Notes: a model not told the origin generated them from the sequence alone. A stretch of DNA of 64,000 nucleotides from Dokdonella_A sp964582225 (GCA_964582225.1 CAZORA010000002.1:1-64000), one strand, 5' to 3'. Positions 42,923 to 51,864 are shown, counted from the first letter of the stretch. Numbers and translations are program-made.

Positions 42923-43962
42923 GGCTTGCGCTTCAGCTGATATTCGTGGACCGCGCGATTGTGCGCATCCAGGGTGGATGAAAACTGATGGCTGCCGTCG
43001 CCGCGCGCGACGAAATAGAGCGCGTCGCCTGGCGCCGGGTGCAGCGCCGCCGCGATGGCCGGCAGCCCCGGCAGCGCGATCGGCGTCGGCGGCAGGCCGG
43101 CGCGAGTATAAGTGTTCCAGGGCGTATCGGCGTCCAGGTGGCGCCTGCGCAGGCGACCATCGTACTGCTCGCCAAGGCCGTAGATCACCGTTGGATCGGT
43201 CTGCAGGCGCATGCCGAGCCTGAGTCGGCGCGCAAACACGCCTGCAATCAGCGCTCGCTCCGCGGCGAGGCCGGTTTCCTTTTCGATGATCGAGGCCAGA
43301 ATCAGCGCTTCGTAGGGGGTGGAAAGCGGCACGTCACTGGCGCGGCTGGACCAGGAGCGATCGAGCGCCTTGCGCATCGCCAGGTGCGCGCGCTCGAGCA
43401 GGTCGAGATCGGACTCGCCTTTCACCCAGGCGTAGGTCTCGGGCAGGAACCAGCCCTCCGGCCGGCCGCCTTCGATGCCCAGCCGGCGCGCGATCTCGGC
43501 GTCGCCCGATCCCGGGAGCGTCTGGCGCAAGCCCGGCTCAGCGGCCAGCGCCCGGCGCAGCTCGCGGAAGCTCCAGCCGTCGACAATGGTGAAGTGGTGC
43601 TGGATCACCTCGCCGGCGGCCATCCGCCGCAGCAGCTCGCGCGCGGTCAGGCCCGGCGCGAGCGCATACTCCCCCGCGTGCAGACGTGAGGTTACGCCCA
43701 TTTCCTCGGCCAGCAGGCGCCAGTAGAGCGGTGCCTTGCGGCTGAACCCGGCGCGACGGAGCTGGCGCACAACGTCCTTGAACGAGCTGCCACGCGCGAT
43801 GTCGATCGAGGTCTGCTGCGCGCTGAGCTGCAGCGGTGCGGTGGTGAAGTGACGGTAGTCGAGTGCGGCCGCGCTCAGCAGCACGGCGAGCACCAGCAGC
43901 AGGCCGCCAAGCGGCAGGATCAAGCGCCAGCGCCTGGACCGCGCGGACTTCGCGGCGCTCAA
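42919..43962 (-). CDS. mltG: Endolytic murein transglycosylase
   Basis: 347 aa. One N-terminal membrane helix (LILPLGGLLLVLAVLLSAAAL) is followed by a LysM-like part (SIDIARGSSFKDVVRQLRRAGF) and the YceG catalytic domain. The catalytic glutamate is Glu227 in LASIIEKETG; other signature parts are LQTDPTVIYGLG and TYTRAGLPPTPIALPG. It cleaves nascent glycan strands in the periplasm and helps to set strand length. The start is a TTG that overlaps the pabC stop (TTGA), so it depends on coupling. It sits between pabC and tmk, as in E. coli. Confidence 0.9.
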   Translation of the reverse strand: MSAAKSARSRRWRLILPLGGLLLVLAVLLSAAALDYRHFTTAPLQLSAQQTSIDIARGSSFKDVVRQLRRAGFSRKAPLYWRLLAEEMGVTSRLHAGEYALAPGLTARELLRRMAAGEVIQHHFTIVDGWSFRELRRALAAEPGLRQTLPGSGDAEIARRLGIEGGRPEGWFLPETYAWVKGESDLDLLERAHLAMRKALDRSWSSRASDVPLSTPYEALILASIIEKETGLAAERALIAGVFARRLRLGMRLQTDPTVIYGLGEQYDGRLRRRHLDADTPWNTYTRAGLPPTPIALPGLPAIAAALHPAPGDALYFVARGDGSHQFSSTLDAHNRAVHEYQLKRKP

Positions 43963-44792
43963 GCCGCGCCCCGCGAATCGAAGCCCAGGGCCCGCCAGCG
44001 CTGCTGCAGCGCGCGGGCGACATCGCCCACCGGCCAGCGGCGCGCGGCGAGCGCGCGGATCGGCACGATGCCGCGAACGCTGCTGCTTAGAAACATTTCC
44101 TCGGCCTCCATCAAATCCTGCGGGTACAGATCGCGAAGTGCGCAGTCACCGCGCTGTGCCAGCACCTCGGCGCGCGCCACGCCGGCAACTCCGCAGCGAT
44201 CCAACCGCGGCGTTACCAGCTTGCCGTGAAGAACCGCGAACAGATTGGCGGCGGTGGCACAGATGACGCGGCCACCGGCATCGCGCAAGAGACCCTCTGC
44301 AATCCGCGGATCGCGCCATTCAGCCCGTGCCAGCACCTGTTCGAGGCGGTTCAGGTGCTTGATTCCCGCGAGGCGCGGCTGCTCGGCCAGCCGCAGCCTG
44401 CACCAGCGTACAAGGATTCCGCGGCGCTGCCCATCGGCGTCGACCGGGGGCGCGGCAGTGGCGCTGATGATACGCGTAGTCACGGCCGGACGCGGTGGCG
44501 CGTAGCCACGCGACGCGCAGCCGCGGGTCAGGCTGATGCGAACCACGGCGCGCTCGAGACCGATGGCCACCCGTGCGGCCTCGGCAGCGAGAATCGCGGG
44601 GTCCGCCAGGGGCAAATCCAGGCGACGACAGCCCTCGGCAAGCCGCTCCAGATGTCGCGACCACAGCGGTGCACGGCCGGCGACCATCAACACGGTTTCG
44701 AACAAACCGTCACCGTAAGCGAGACCGCGATCGAGCGGGTCGACGCGGCCCGTCGCGCTACCGTCGACCAGCACGCGTAGCGGCGCGCTCAC
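43959..44792 (-). CDS. pabC: 4-amino-4-deoxychorismate lyase
   Basis: 277 aa, class IV PLP aminotransferase fold. The PLP lysine is Lys145 in LAGIKHLNRLEQVLAR. The N-terminal DRGLAYGDGLFET and the C-terminal EEMFLSSSVRGIVPI segments are the lyase pattern. It splits aminodeoxychorismate to p-aminobenzoate and pyruvate for folate synthesis. The GTG start overlaps the pabB stop as GTGA, so both folate enzymes are translated together. No pabA (glutaminase) is in the window. Confidence 0.9.
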   Translation of the reverse strand: MSAPLRVLVDGSATGRVDPLDRGLAYGDGLFETVLMVAGRAPLWSRHLERLAEGCRRLDLPLADPAILAAEAARVAIGLERAVVRISLTRGCASRGYAPPRPAVTTRIISATAAPPVDADGQRRGILVRWCRLRLAEQPRLAGIKHLNRLEQVLARAEWRDPRIAEGLLRDAGGRVICATAANLFAVLHGKLVTPRLDRCGVAGVARAEVLAQRGDCALRDLYPQDLMEAEEMFLSSSVRGIVPIRALAARRWPVGDVARALQQRWRALGFDSRGAA

Positions 44793-46141
44793 GCGGCGAC
44801 CCCGCAGGCGCGCAGCAGGCCGCGCGCCTTGGCGCGGGTTTCTTCGAGCTCCGCGCGAGGCAGCGAATCGACCACGATGCCGGCGCCGGCGCGCAGGCGC
44901 AGCAGCGAACCCTCGACGCTCAGGCTGCGAATCAAGATATTGAGGTCGAGATCGCCGCCGCGGTCGAGATAACCGAGCGCACCTGTATAGACACCGCGCG
45001 GCGCCTGCTCCAGGTCGCTGATGATCTGCATGCAGCGCAGCTTCGGGCAGCCGGTGATGCTGCCCCCGGGAAACACGGCACCGATCGTCTGCCCCGGAGT
45101 CACATCGGGGCGCAGCCGGCCGCTGATATTGGAAACGATGTGGTGCACGTACGCATAGCTCTCCACTGCCATCCATTCGTCGACCACGATGCTGCCGGGT
45201 TTGCAGACGCGGCCGAGATCGCTGCGTTCGAGATCGACCAGCATCACATGCTCCGCCCGCTCCTTGGGATGTGCCAGCAGCTCACGGATGCGCGCTGACT
45301 TGCGCTCCCCCGCCAGCCGCGGTCGCGTGCCGGCGATTGGTCGCGTCTGGATGCGTCCGCCGCGCAGCTCGATCAGGCGCTCCGGCGAGGAACTCACGAG
45401 CGCCCAGCCAGGCTGCTGCAGCAGCCCGGCAAAGGGCGCAGGGTTGGCGCGGCGCAGCGCGGCGTGCAGCGCCGCGGGCTGCGGCGTGCGCGCATGGTGC
45501 AGGCGCCACTCACGCGACAGGTTGACCTGGAACACGTCACCGGCGCGCAGGTGCGCCTGCACGCGCTCGACCCCGTCGAGAAAGCGCTGCGGTGCGTCTT
45601 CCTCGATCTCGTGCGGCAGCGGCGCGTGCAGCTTCGGCGTCGCCGTCATGCGCAGGTCGCGCTCCATCGGGTCGAGCCGATGCGCGTGCTCGCGCTCGGC
45701 GACCAGGGTCGTGGTTTGCTTTCGGTGATCGACCACGATCGCCGCCGGGCAGCGCAGCGCCAGCGCGATCGGCCGGCCGGCAGACGACAGCGGAAGCCGC
45801 AGCCGCGGCTCGAACTCGGCCGCCAGCTCATAGCTCAGAAAGAGCAGCCAGCCGCCGCGAAACGGCAGCTCCTGCCGGGCGTGTGGTGGCAGCGACACGG
45901 CGCGCCAGGCGGCATCGAGCGCCTCATGGAAGCGCCCCGGAAGGCGCTGACCGCCGCCATCCCGCAAGCCATCGCGGTCGAGCCGCAGCTCCGCGTCGGG
46001 AAACGCGAACAGGATGTCAAACCGCGCGCGCGGTCCGCCGCGACGCGCGCTTTCCAACAGACCGGGGTAGCGCTCCGGCTCGGCGGCGGCAAGCGCCAGC
46101 AGGTCAAAGCGCCCCGGCAAGGTCCGCAAGACGTGACTCAT
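44789..46141 (-). CDS. pabB: Aminodeoxychorismate synthase component I
   Basis: 450 aa, chorismate-binding enzyme fold. The key parts are QVNLSREWRL, RPIAGTRPRL, and the C-terminal FPGGSITGCPKLRCMQIISDLE, then YTGALGYLDRGGDLDLNILIRS. It adds ammonia (from PabA) to chorismate, giving aminodeoxychorismate for PabC. Its 126-base distance from fabF and coupling to pabC argue for pabB rather than trpE. ATG 46141 is used; a GTG two codons upstream (46147) is the alternative. Neither has a strong ribosome site. Confidence 0.9.
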   Translation of the reverse strand: MSHVLRTLPGRFDLLALAAAEPERYPGLLESARRGGPRARFDILFAFPDAELRLDRDGLRDGGGQRLPGRFHEALDAAWRAVSLPPHARQELPFRGGWLLFLSYELAAEFEPRLRLPLSSAGRPIALALRCPAAIVVDHRKQTTTLVAEREHAHRLDPMERDLRMTATPKLHAPLPHEIEEDAPQRFLDGVERVQAHLRAGDVFQVNLSREWRLHHARTPQPAALHAALRRANPAPFAGLLQQPGWALVSSSPERLIELRGGRIQTRPIAGTRPRLAGERKSARIRELLAHPKERAEHVMLVDLERSDLGRVCKPGSIVVDEWMAVESYAYVHHIVSNISGRLRPDVTPGQTIGAVFPGGSITGCPKLRCMQIISDLEQAPRGVYTGALGYLDRGGDLDLNILIRSLSVEGSLLRLRAGAGIVVDSLPRAELEETRAKARGLLRACGVAA

Positions 46142-46170
46142 GCGCACCGCGACAGCGTCACCGAACGAGC

Positions 46171-46190
46171 GCCGCCGCCGAGCCGGCGGC
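46171..46190. terminator. GC-rich hairpin between fabF and pabB
   Basis: A 7-base stem (GCCGCCG at 46171-46177 with CGGCGGC at 46184-46190) has a 6-base loop and lies in the 126-base gap after fabF. There is no T-run. It may slow, process or partly end the transcript. The evidence is weak. Confidence 0.25.
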
Positions 46191-46267
46191 GATCCGCTCA
46201 GCCGGAAACCGCTGAGATGCTGCGTGTCCTTGCGGGATCTGCGGCCTGCGCGGCACGCGCGCGACGA

Positions 46268-47509
46268 CTACTGCATACGACGGAACACCAAAGTGCCATT
46301 GGTGCCGCCGAAGCCGAAAGAGTTGGAGAGCACGACTTCGAGCCGCGTTTCGCGCGCCGTGTGTGGCACGAAATCGAGATCGCAGTCCGCGCCCGGATGA
46401 TCGAGATTGATGGTCGGAGGCACCACACCGTCGCGCAGCGCGAGGATCGAGAAGATCGCCTCGACGCCTCCCGCCGCGCCGAGCAAGTGGCCGGTCATCG
46501 ATTTGGTGGAGCTCACCATCAGTTTGTCGGCGTGTGCACCGAACAGGCCGCGAATGCCGCGCACCTCGGCGACGTCGCCAGCCTGGGTCGAGGTGCCGTG
46601 GGCGTTGATGTAGTCGACCTCGTCAAGGTTCAGGCCGGCGTCGCGCACCGCCGCCGCCATGCAGCGACCGCCGCCCTCGCCGCTCTCGGTCGGCGCGGTC
46701 ATGTGGTAGGCGTCGCCGCTCATTCCGAAACCGACCAGCTCGCAGTAGACGCGGGCGCCGCGCCGACGGGCATGCTCGTAGTCCTCGATCACCAGCACGC
46801 CAGCACCATCCGACAGCACGAAGCCGTCGCGGTCCTCGTCCCAAGGGCGGCTGGCACGCTCGGGGTCGTCATTGCGCGTGGACAGAGCGCGCGCCGAGCA
46901 GAAGCCGCCGACTGCGGTGCCCACGGTGGCGTATTCGGCCCCGCCGGCCACCATCACGTCGGCATCGCCGTACTGGATCATGCGCATGGCCAGACCGATG
47001 TTGTGCGTGCCGGTGGTGCAGGCGGTCACACAGGCGATGTTCGGTCCCTTGAGCCCAAGCATGATCGACAGGTTGCCCGAGGCCATGTTGATGATCGATC
47101 CGGGCACGAAGAACGGCGAGATCTTGCGCTGGCCGTGCTCATGATAGGTGATCGCGGTGCGTTCGATGGTGGCGATGCCGCCAATGCCGGCACCGACCGC
47201 CACGCCGATCCGCTCCTCATCGTGCTCGTGCGGACGCAGGCCGGCGTCCGCCAGCGCCTGCACCGAGGCGGCAATCCCGTAGTGGATGAAGGGATCCATC
47301 TTCTTGACTTCTTTTGCCGCCACATGCTGCGCGGGGTCGAAGTCGCGGATTTCGCCGGCGATTCGGGTGGGGAAGCTCGATGCGTCGAAGTGCGTGATCG
47401 GCCCGATGCCGCTCTTGCCGGCGGTGATGCTGGCCCAGGCGCTCGCCACGTCGTTGCCGACGGGGCTCACGATGCCGAGACCAGTGACGACGACGCGACG
47501 CTTGTTCAC
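46268..47509 (-). CDS. fabF: Beta-ketoacyl-ACP synthase II
   Basis: 413 aa. The condensing-enzyme triad is complete: Cys164 in VTACTTGTHNIG, His in NAHGTSTQAGD, and His in STKSMTGHLLGAAGG. It elongates acyl-ACP in general fatty-acid synthesis and adjusts chain length with temperature. The start codon is GTG 47509. It lies 127 bases after acpP in the standard fabHDG-acpP-fabF order. Compared with the second FabF-like copy at 7.7-9.0 kb, this is the housekeeping enzyme. Confidence 0.95.
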   Translation of the reverse strand: MNKRRVVVTGLGIVSPVGNDVASAWASITAGKSGIGPITHFDASSFPTRIAGEIRDFDPAQHVAAKEVKKMDPFIHYGIAASVQALADAGLRPHEHDEERIGVAVGAGIGGIATIERTAITYHEHGQRKISPFFVPGSIINMASGNLSIMLGLKGPNIACVTACTTGTHNIGLAMRMIQYGDADVMVAGGAEYATVGTAVGGFCSARALSTRNDDPERASRPWDEDRDGFVLSDGAGVLVIEDYEHARRRGARVYCELVGFGMSGDAYHMTAPTESGEGGGRCMAAAVRDAGLNLDEVDYINAHGTSTQAGDVAEVRGIRGLFGAHADKLMVSSTKSMTGHLLGAAGGVEAIFSILALRDGVVPPTINLDHPGADCDLDFVPHTARETRLEVVLSNSFGFGGTNGTLVFRRMQ

Positions 47510-47636
47510 GAAAGCCTACCTGCACATGACCCGCGACCACGCGCCAGGTGACGCTGAGGGACACCCGATGCGGGCGATCCGGCGCAGGCCGCGACGCGTT
47601 GACGCGACCCCGCGTGCCGCGGGGAAAAGAGGGAAT

Positions 47637-47876
47637 TCAGGCCTTGACGTGGGCCTTCACGTAGTCGATGGCCTGCTGGACCGTGGTGATCTTCTCGGCT
47701 TCCTCGTCGGGGATTTCGCACTCGAATTCCTCCTCCAGTGCCATCACCAGCTCCACCGTATCCAGCGAGTCGGCGCCGAGATCGTCCACGAACGATGCGT
47801 TGGGCGTGACGTCGTCTTCCTTTACGCCGAGCTGTTCAACGACGATCTTCTTGACGCGTTCTTCAATAGTGCTCAT
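47637..47876 (-). CDS. acpP: Acyl carrier protein
   Basis: 79 aa, very acidic, with the phosphopantetheine site Ser37 in LGADSLDTVELVMALEEEF. It carries acyl chains for fatty-acid, lipid A and phospholipid synthesis. ATG 47876 (MSTIEERVKKIV) is the conserved start and has GGGAGGTAGG upstream. It probably also has its own promoter in the 131-base gap after fabG, which fits the high ACP level most bacteria need. Confidence 0.97.
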   Translation of the reverse strand: MSTIEERVKKIVVEQLGVKEDDVTPNASFVDDLGADSLDTVELVMALEEEFECEIPDEEAEKITTVQQAIDYVKAHVKA

Positions 47877-47943
47877 GAAATTACCTACCTCCCGATGGGG
47901 ACTTGCTGCTGGTGGATCAGGTCGACTCGGACAAAGCCGGCGC

Positions 47944-47949
47944 ATTGTA
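47944..47949 (-). promoter_or_regulatory. Candidate -10 element of acpP
   Basis: TACAAT reads on the minus strand, with its 3' end 68 bases before the acpP ATG. No good -35 is seen. The gap position and the shared hexamer (CTACAATG also before dnaX) support it weakly. Confidence 0.35.
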
Positions 47950-48007
47950 GTGGATGCCCGCGGCAGCGGCGAGAGCCTGCGGCCACCGCAGAGGCGAACC
48001 CGGCATC

Positions 48008-48751
48008 TCAGGCCATGTACATGCCGCCGTTGACGTGCAGGGTCTCGCCGGTGATGTAGCCGGCGTCGGGTGAAACCAGAAAGCTTACTGCATGCGCGAT
48101 GTCCTCGGCGGCACCGAGGCGGCCGAGCGCGATCTGGCCAAGCAGAGCCGTGCGCTGCTCCGCGGACAGCGCCCGCGTCATGTCGGTATCGATGAAACCC
48201 GGCGCCACCACGTTGACGGTGATGCCGCGCGAGCCGACCTCGCGCGCCAGCGACTTGGAAAAGGCGATGATGCCGGCCTTCGCCGCGGCATAGTTGGCCT
48301 GACCCGGGTTGCCGGTCACGCCGACTACCGAAGAAATCGACACGATGCGCCCGCGGCGCGCCTTGACCATGCCGCGCAGCACGGCCTTGGAGGTGCGATA
48401 AACCGAGCTCAGATTGGTGTCGAGGATGGCCTGCCAGTCCTCGTCCTTCATGCGCATCAGGAGCTGGTCGCGGGTGATGCCGGCGTTGTTGACCAGGATC
48501 GTCGCCGCGCCGAACTCCGCACCGATCGCGGCCACCAGGGTCTCCACCGCGGCGCCGTCGGTCACGTCGAGGACGCGTCCCGCGCCGCCCCGCGCGCCCA
48601 GCCGCTCGGCGATGGCCGCGGCGCCGGCGGCGCTGGTCGCGGTGCCGATGACCCGCGCGCCGCGCTCGGCCAGCGCGTCGGCAATCGCGGCGCCGATGCC
48701 GCGAGTGGCGCCGGTGACCAGCGCGATTTCGCCTTCCAGAATTCCGCTCAT
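48008..48751 (-). CDS. fabG: 3-oxoacyl-ACP reductase
   Basis: 247 aa, short-chain dehydrogenase. The cofactor motif TGATRGIG is at residues 13-20, NNAG follows near residue 87, and the catalytic Ser and YxxxK are in ISSVVGVTGNPGQANYAAAK. It reduces beta-ketoacyl-ACP with NADPH in each elongation cycle. ATG 48751 (MSGILEGEIALVTG) begins the first strand; an upstream in-frame start lies in the gap to fabD. It lies 52 bases after fabD. No anomalies were seen. Confidence 0.95.
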   Translation of the reverse strand: MSGILEGEIALVTGATRGIGAAIADALAERGARVIGTATSAAGAAAIAERLGARGGAGRVLDVTDGAAVETLVAAIGAEFGAATILVNNAGITRDQLLMRMKDEDWQAILDTNLSSVYRTSKAVLRGMVKARRGRIVSISSVVGVTGNPGQANYAAAKAGIIAFSKSLAREVGSRGITVNVVAPGFIDTDMTRALSAEQRTALLGQIALGRLGAAEDIAHAVSFLVSPDAGYITGETLHVNGGMYMA

Positions 48752-48803
48752 CGCTTGCTCCCGCCCGCAGTTGAGTTGGTTTGGCGCGCTGCGCCCGGTT
48801 CGC

Positions 48804-49757
48804 TCAGGCGCGCCACTCGACCAGCGCGGCATCGAAGCCCGCCGGCTCGCCCAGGGCGCGCGCATCGAGCGCGCGGTCGATGCGCCGCACCAGTCCCGTC
48901 AGCACCTTGCCGGGACCGCACTCGGCGATCCGCGTCGCGCCGCGCGTCGCCAGCGCCCGTACGCTGTCGCTCCAGCGCACGGGCTGGTGAAGCTGGCGCA
49001 CCAGGGCATCACGGATCGCCGCCACGTCGGCGTGCACTTCGGCGTCCACGTTCTGCACCACCGGAATTCGCGGCGGCTGCCAGGCACAGGCGTCGATCGC
49101 CTCGGCCAGGCGCTCGGCCGCCGCCCGCATCAGCGGCGTGTGCGAGGGCACGCTCACCGCCAGCCGCACCGCCTTGCGCACGCCGCGCGCGGCCAGCGCG
49201 GCCAGCGCCGCATCCAGCGCGGCCGCGTCGCCGCCGATCACGATCTGACCCGGCGCGTTGTAGTTCGCCGGCACCACCACCTGCGCGCCGGACACTTCGC
49301 GACAGACCTCTTCGACGTCTGCATCCTCGGCGCCCAGCACCGCCGCCATGCCGCCGGCGCCTTCCGGCGCGGCCTGCTGCATGAGCTGCCCGCGCCTGCG
49401 CACCAGACCGGCGGCGGCGCCGAGATCGAGCGCGCCAGAGGCGACCAGCGCGCTGTATTCGCCCAGGCTGTGTCCAGCCAGCAGCGCGGGGGGCGGCCCA
49501 CCGGCCGCGAGCCAGGTGCGCCACACCGCGATTCCCGCCGCGAGCAGCGCCGGCTGGGTGAATTCGGTACGGTTCAGATCGCCCTCGGGGCCCTGCTGGG
49601 CCAGCGCCCAGAGATCGATCCCGGCGCCGGCCGACGCCTCATCGAAGCTCTCGCGCACGAGCGGATGAACCGCCGCCAGCTCGGCCAACATGCCGAGCGA
49701 CTGCGAGCCCTGGCCGGGAAACACGAAGGCAAGCGAAGACGAAGCGGTATCGGTCAT
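48804..49757 (-). CDS. fabD: Malonyl-CoA:ACP transacylase
   Basis: 317 aa. Catalytic Ser97 lies in LLAGHSLGEYSAL, and the first motif is FVFPGQGSQSLGML. The partner His is in the AVSVPSHTPLM segment. It moves malonyl from CoA to ACP for all condensing enzymes. It follows fabH by 46 bases and precedes fabG by 52 in the fatty-acid operon. The length and motifs are standard. Confidence 0.95.
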   Translation of the reverse strand: MTDTASSSLAFVFPGQGSQSLGMLAELAAVHPLVRESFDEASAGAGIDLWALAQQGPEGDLNRTEFTQPALLAAGIAVWRTWLAAGGPPPALLAGHSLGEYSALVASGALDLGAAAGLVRRRGQLMQQAAPEGAGGMAAVLGAEDADVEEVCREVSGAQVVVPANYNAPGQIVIGGDAAALDAALAALAARGVRKAVRLAVSVPSHTPLMRAAAERLAEAIDACAWQPPRIPVVQNVDAEVHADVAAIRDALVRQLHQPVRWSDSVRALATRGATRIAECGPGKVLTGLVRRIDRALDARALGEPAGFDAALVEWRA

Positions 49758-49803
49758 GGTCGGATCGAAACGGGTTTGCTGCGGCCGAGGTAGCGCGAAA
49801 GGA

Positions 49804-50775
49804 TCAGTAGCGCAGCAGCGCCGAGGACCAGGTGAAACCGCCGCCGAAGGCCTCCAGCAGCAGCACCTGGCCGCGCTGCACCTTGCCGCGGCGCACCGCT
49901 TCGTCGAGCGCCAGCGGCACCGAACCGGAGGAGGTATTGCCGTGGCGGTCGATGGTGACGATGACGCGCTCCATCGAAAGCTTGAGCCGCTTGGCGGTGG
50001 CCTCGATGATGCGCAGGTTGGCCTGGTGCGGCACCAGCCAGTCGACGTCGGACTCGCGCATGCCGGCGGCCTCGAGGGTCTCGCCGACCATGCGATCGAG
50101 GGTTCGGACCGCGACCTTGAACACTTCGCTGCCGCTCATCCGCACGCGCACACCGGCGTTCGGCTGGTCGAGGCGGAATCCGGCGGAGACGCCCACCGGG
50201 TTGTAGAGCAGATGCTTGAAGGCGCCGTCGGCGTGCTGGCGCGTGGCGATGATGCCAGGCTCCTCGGAGGCAACCAGCACCACCGCACCGGCGCCGTCGC
50301 CGAACAGCACGCAGGTCGAGCGGTCGCTCCAGTCGAGCATGCGGGTCAGGGTTTCCGCACCGACCACCAGCGCCTTGCGCACCTGGCCGCTGCGGATGAA
50401 CTGGTCGGCGATGCCGAGCGCGTACATGAAGCCAGAGCACGCGGCGTTGACGTCGAACGCGGCACAGCCGTTGGCGCCGAGCCGATTCTGCAGCAGACAG
50501 GCGGTGGATGGAAAGATGATGTCCGGGGTGGTCGTGCCGAGCACGATCAGATCGAGTTCCGAGCCCTTGACGCCGGCGGCATCGAGCGCGCGCAGCGCGG
50601 CTTGCCAGGCCAGGTCACCGGTGGTCTCGCCCTCCGCGGCCATGCGCCGCTCGCGGATCCCCGTGCGCGAAAGGATCCATTCGTCGCTGGTATCGACGAG
50701 CTTTTCGAGATCGGCATTGCTGACGATCTTCTCCGGCAGATAGCTGCCGGTACCGGCGATGCGTGAGTGGATCAG
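49804..50775 (-). CDS. fabH: Beta-ketoacyl-ACP synthase III, apparent CTG start
   Basis: 323 aa when read from CTG 50775. Cys113 in VNAACSGFMYAL, His in VPHQANLRIIEATAKRL and Asn in GNTSSGSVPLAL form the triad; the Cys number matches E. coli Cys112 only with this start. The first ATG (50643) would remove 44 residues, including HSRIAGTGSYLPEKIVSNAD and DTSDEWILSRTGIRER, which every FabH needs. No ATG, GTG or TTG occurs in frame before it, back to a TGA. AGGGG stands 9-13 bases before the CTG. The enzyme starts fatty-acid synthesis from acetyl-CoA and malonyl-ACP. Confidence 0.88.
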   Translation of the reverse strand: MIHSRIAGTGSYLPEKIVSNADLEKLVDTSDEWILSRTGIRERRMAAEGETTGDLAWQAALRALDAAGVKGSELDLIVLGTTTPDIIFPSTACLLQNRLGANGCAAFDVNAACSGFMYALGIADQFIRSGQVRKALVVGAETLTRMLDWSDRSTCVLFGDGAGAVVLVASEEPGIIATRQHADGAFKHLLYNPVGVSAGFRLDQPNAGVRVRMSGSEVFKVAVRTLDRMVGETLEAAGMRESDVDWLVPHQANLRIIEATAKRLKLSMERVIVTIDRHGNTSSGSVPLALDEAVRRGKVQRGQVLLLEAFGGGFTWSSALLRY

Positions 50776-51146
50776 GGTCGTTCCCCTCGTGACGGAGGCA
50801 GCGGTCGCGCGCGCGCCGGGCCCGGCGTGCCGTCGCGTGGAATCACGTCATGGTAGCGCGTACGTCCACGCAAGGGCAGGCGTGGCGGGACCGAGCGATG
50901 GCGGCGCAGCGCACGAGGGCGAGCACCAGCTAAGGAGCGCGCTACGCTCGCCCTGCCGCGACGCAGGCAGCGAGGTGATGCGGGCGGCATCAGGCGCCGG
51001 CGAGCGCAACTCGAGACGATCTGCGCCTGCGCGAGGCCCGGCCTTATGGCCGCAGGGCCGCAGTGCCGATCAGCAGCAAGCCTTCGGCAGCGCCAGCAAA
51101 ACCATTCGACGGGCCGCGCCGTCGCGTCTCTTTCGACGCGACCAGC
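50776..51146. other. 371-base gap where plsX is normally found
   Basis: In E. coli and many relatives plsX stands between rpmF and fabH. Here no coding frame fits on either strand. I see a hairpin at 51121-51142, another possible pairing (AGGGCGAGC at 50916-50924 with GCTCGCCCT at 50946-50954), and a TACCAT -10-like box on the minus strand at 50855-50850. The gap presumably carries the fabH promoter. Confidence 0.6.
51121..51142 (-). terminator. Hairpin just after rpmF
   Basis: A perfect 8-base stem (GTCGCGTC/GACGCGAC) with a 6-base loop starts 4 bases after the rpmF stop codon. No T-run follows. It may end the yceD-rpmF transcript or protect its 3' end. Confidence 0.4.
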
Positions 51147-51341
51147 TCAGTCTTCTTCCTGCACCGGGGCGCGCGACTCGATGCGCTGCTTGCCGCGGTA
51201 GAAACCATCCTTGGTCACATGGTGACGCAGATGGGTTTCACCCGAAGTCGGGTCGGTCGCGAGCTGACGGGCGCTAAGCACGTCATGCATGCGACGCTGG
51301 TCGCGGCGGGAAGGGGTGGTACGACTCTTGGCAACAGCCAT
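51147..51341 (-). CDS. rpmF: 50S ribosomal protein L32
   Basis: 64 aa. It has the L32 N terminus MAVAKSRTTPSRRDQRR and the conserved C-terminal part with H-x-V-x(4)-GFYRGKQ (HVTKDGFYRGKQ). No zinc cysteines are present, which is the usual gammaproteobacterial form. It is a basic protein of the large ribosomal subunit. It starts 13 bases after yceD; the yceD-rpmF pair is conserved across proteobacteria. GGAG stands 6 bases before the ATG. Confidence 0.95.
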   Translation of the reverse strand: MAVAKSRTTPSRRDQRRMHDVLSARQLATDPTSGETHLRHHVTKDGFYRGKQRIESRAPVQEED

Positions 51342-51354
51342 GACGTTCTCCGAT

Positions 51355-51864
51355 TCAATGTCGTTTCAAGGTGCCGAGTACGGCAAAGGGGTTGTCCGCT
51401 TCGGAATCGTCAACCGGCTCGGTGGATGCCGGATCGATCCATTGCAGCGGCGTGCCCGGCTTCAGCGGCACCACGGGCAGCGCCAATATCAATTCATCTT
51501 CAATCACTTCGGCGATCGACACCTCGCCGTCGGGCGCCAGCAGGGGCTCGCAGTCCGCGGGCAGCGAAGCCTCTTCGGTTTCGCCAGCGATCACGCCCAG
51601 GCGCTGGTCGATCTTCAGCTGCAGCTTGAAAACCTCGAGGCTGCGCTGGCAAACCAGCGACAATCCGGCCTCGACGTGCAGCTCGATGCAGCTCGCGCCC
51701 AGCGCATCCTGCGTGAACGCGACGCGATAGCGCACCGAGCCTTCATCCGTCGCGAGGCTGCCGACAAGGCGCCGCAGCGACCCGAGCGGCAGGCTGCCCT
51801 CATACACCCGCCGCGCCTGCACTTCGCGCGCAACGTCCACGCGGCCTGGCGGTACGGAAGACAT
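51355..51864 (-). CDS. yceD: YceD/DUF177 family protein
   Basis: 169 aa. The family pattern is visible as RRVYEGSLPLGSLRRL near the start, VAGLSLVCQRSLEVFKL-like LSLVCQRSLEVF in the middle, and the acidic EVIEDELILALPVVPL before the end. In plants and bacteria DUF177 proteins are linked to 23S rRNA accumulation. The bacterial partner is rpmF, encoded next. ATG 51864 is chosen because the family fold begins there and a near-consensus promoter ends only 9 bases upstream. Any longer form would overlap that promoter. No ribosome site is visible, so translation is probably leaderless. Confidence 0.85.
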   Translation of the reverse strand: MSSVPPGRVDVAREVQARRVYEGSLPLGSLRRLVGSLATDEGSVRYRVAFTQDALGASCIELHVEAGLSLVCQRSLEVFKLQLKIDQRLGVIAGETEEASLPADCEPLLAPDGEVSIAEVIEDELILALPVVPLKPGTPLQWIDPASTEPVDDSEADNPFAVLGTLKRH

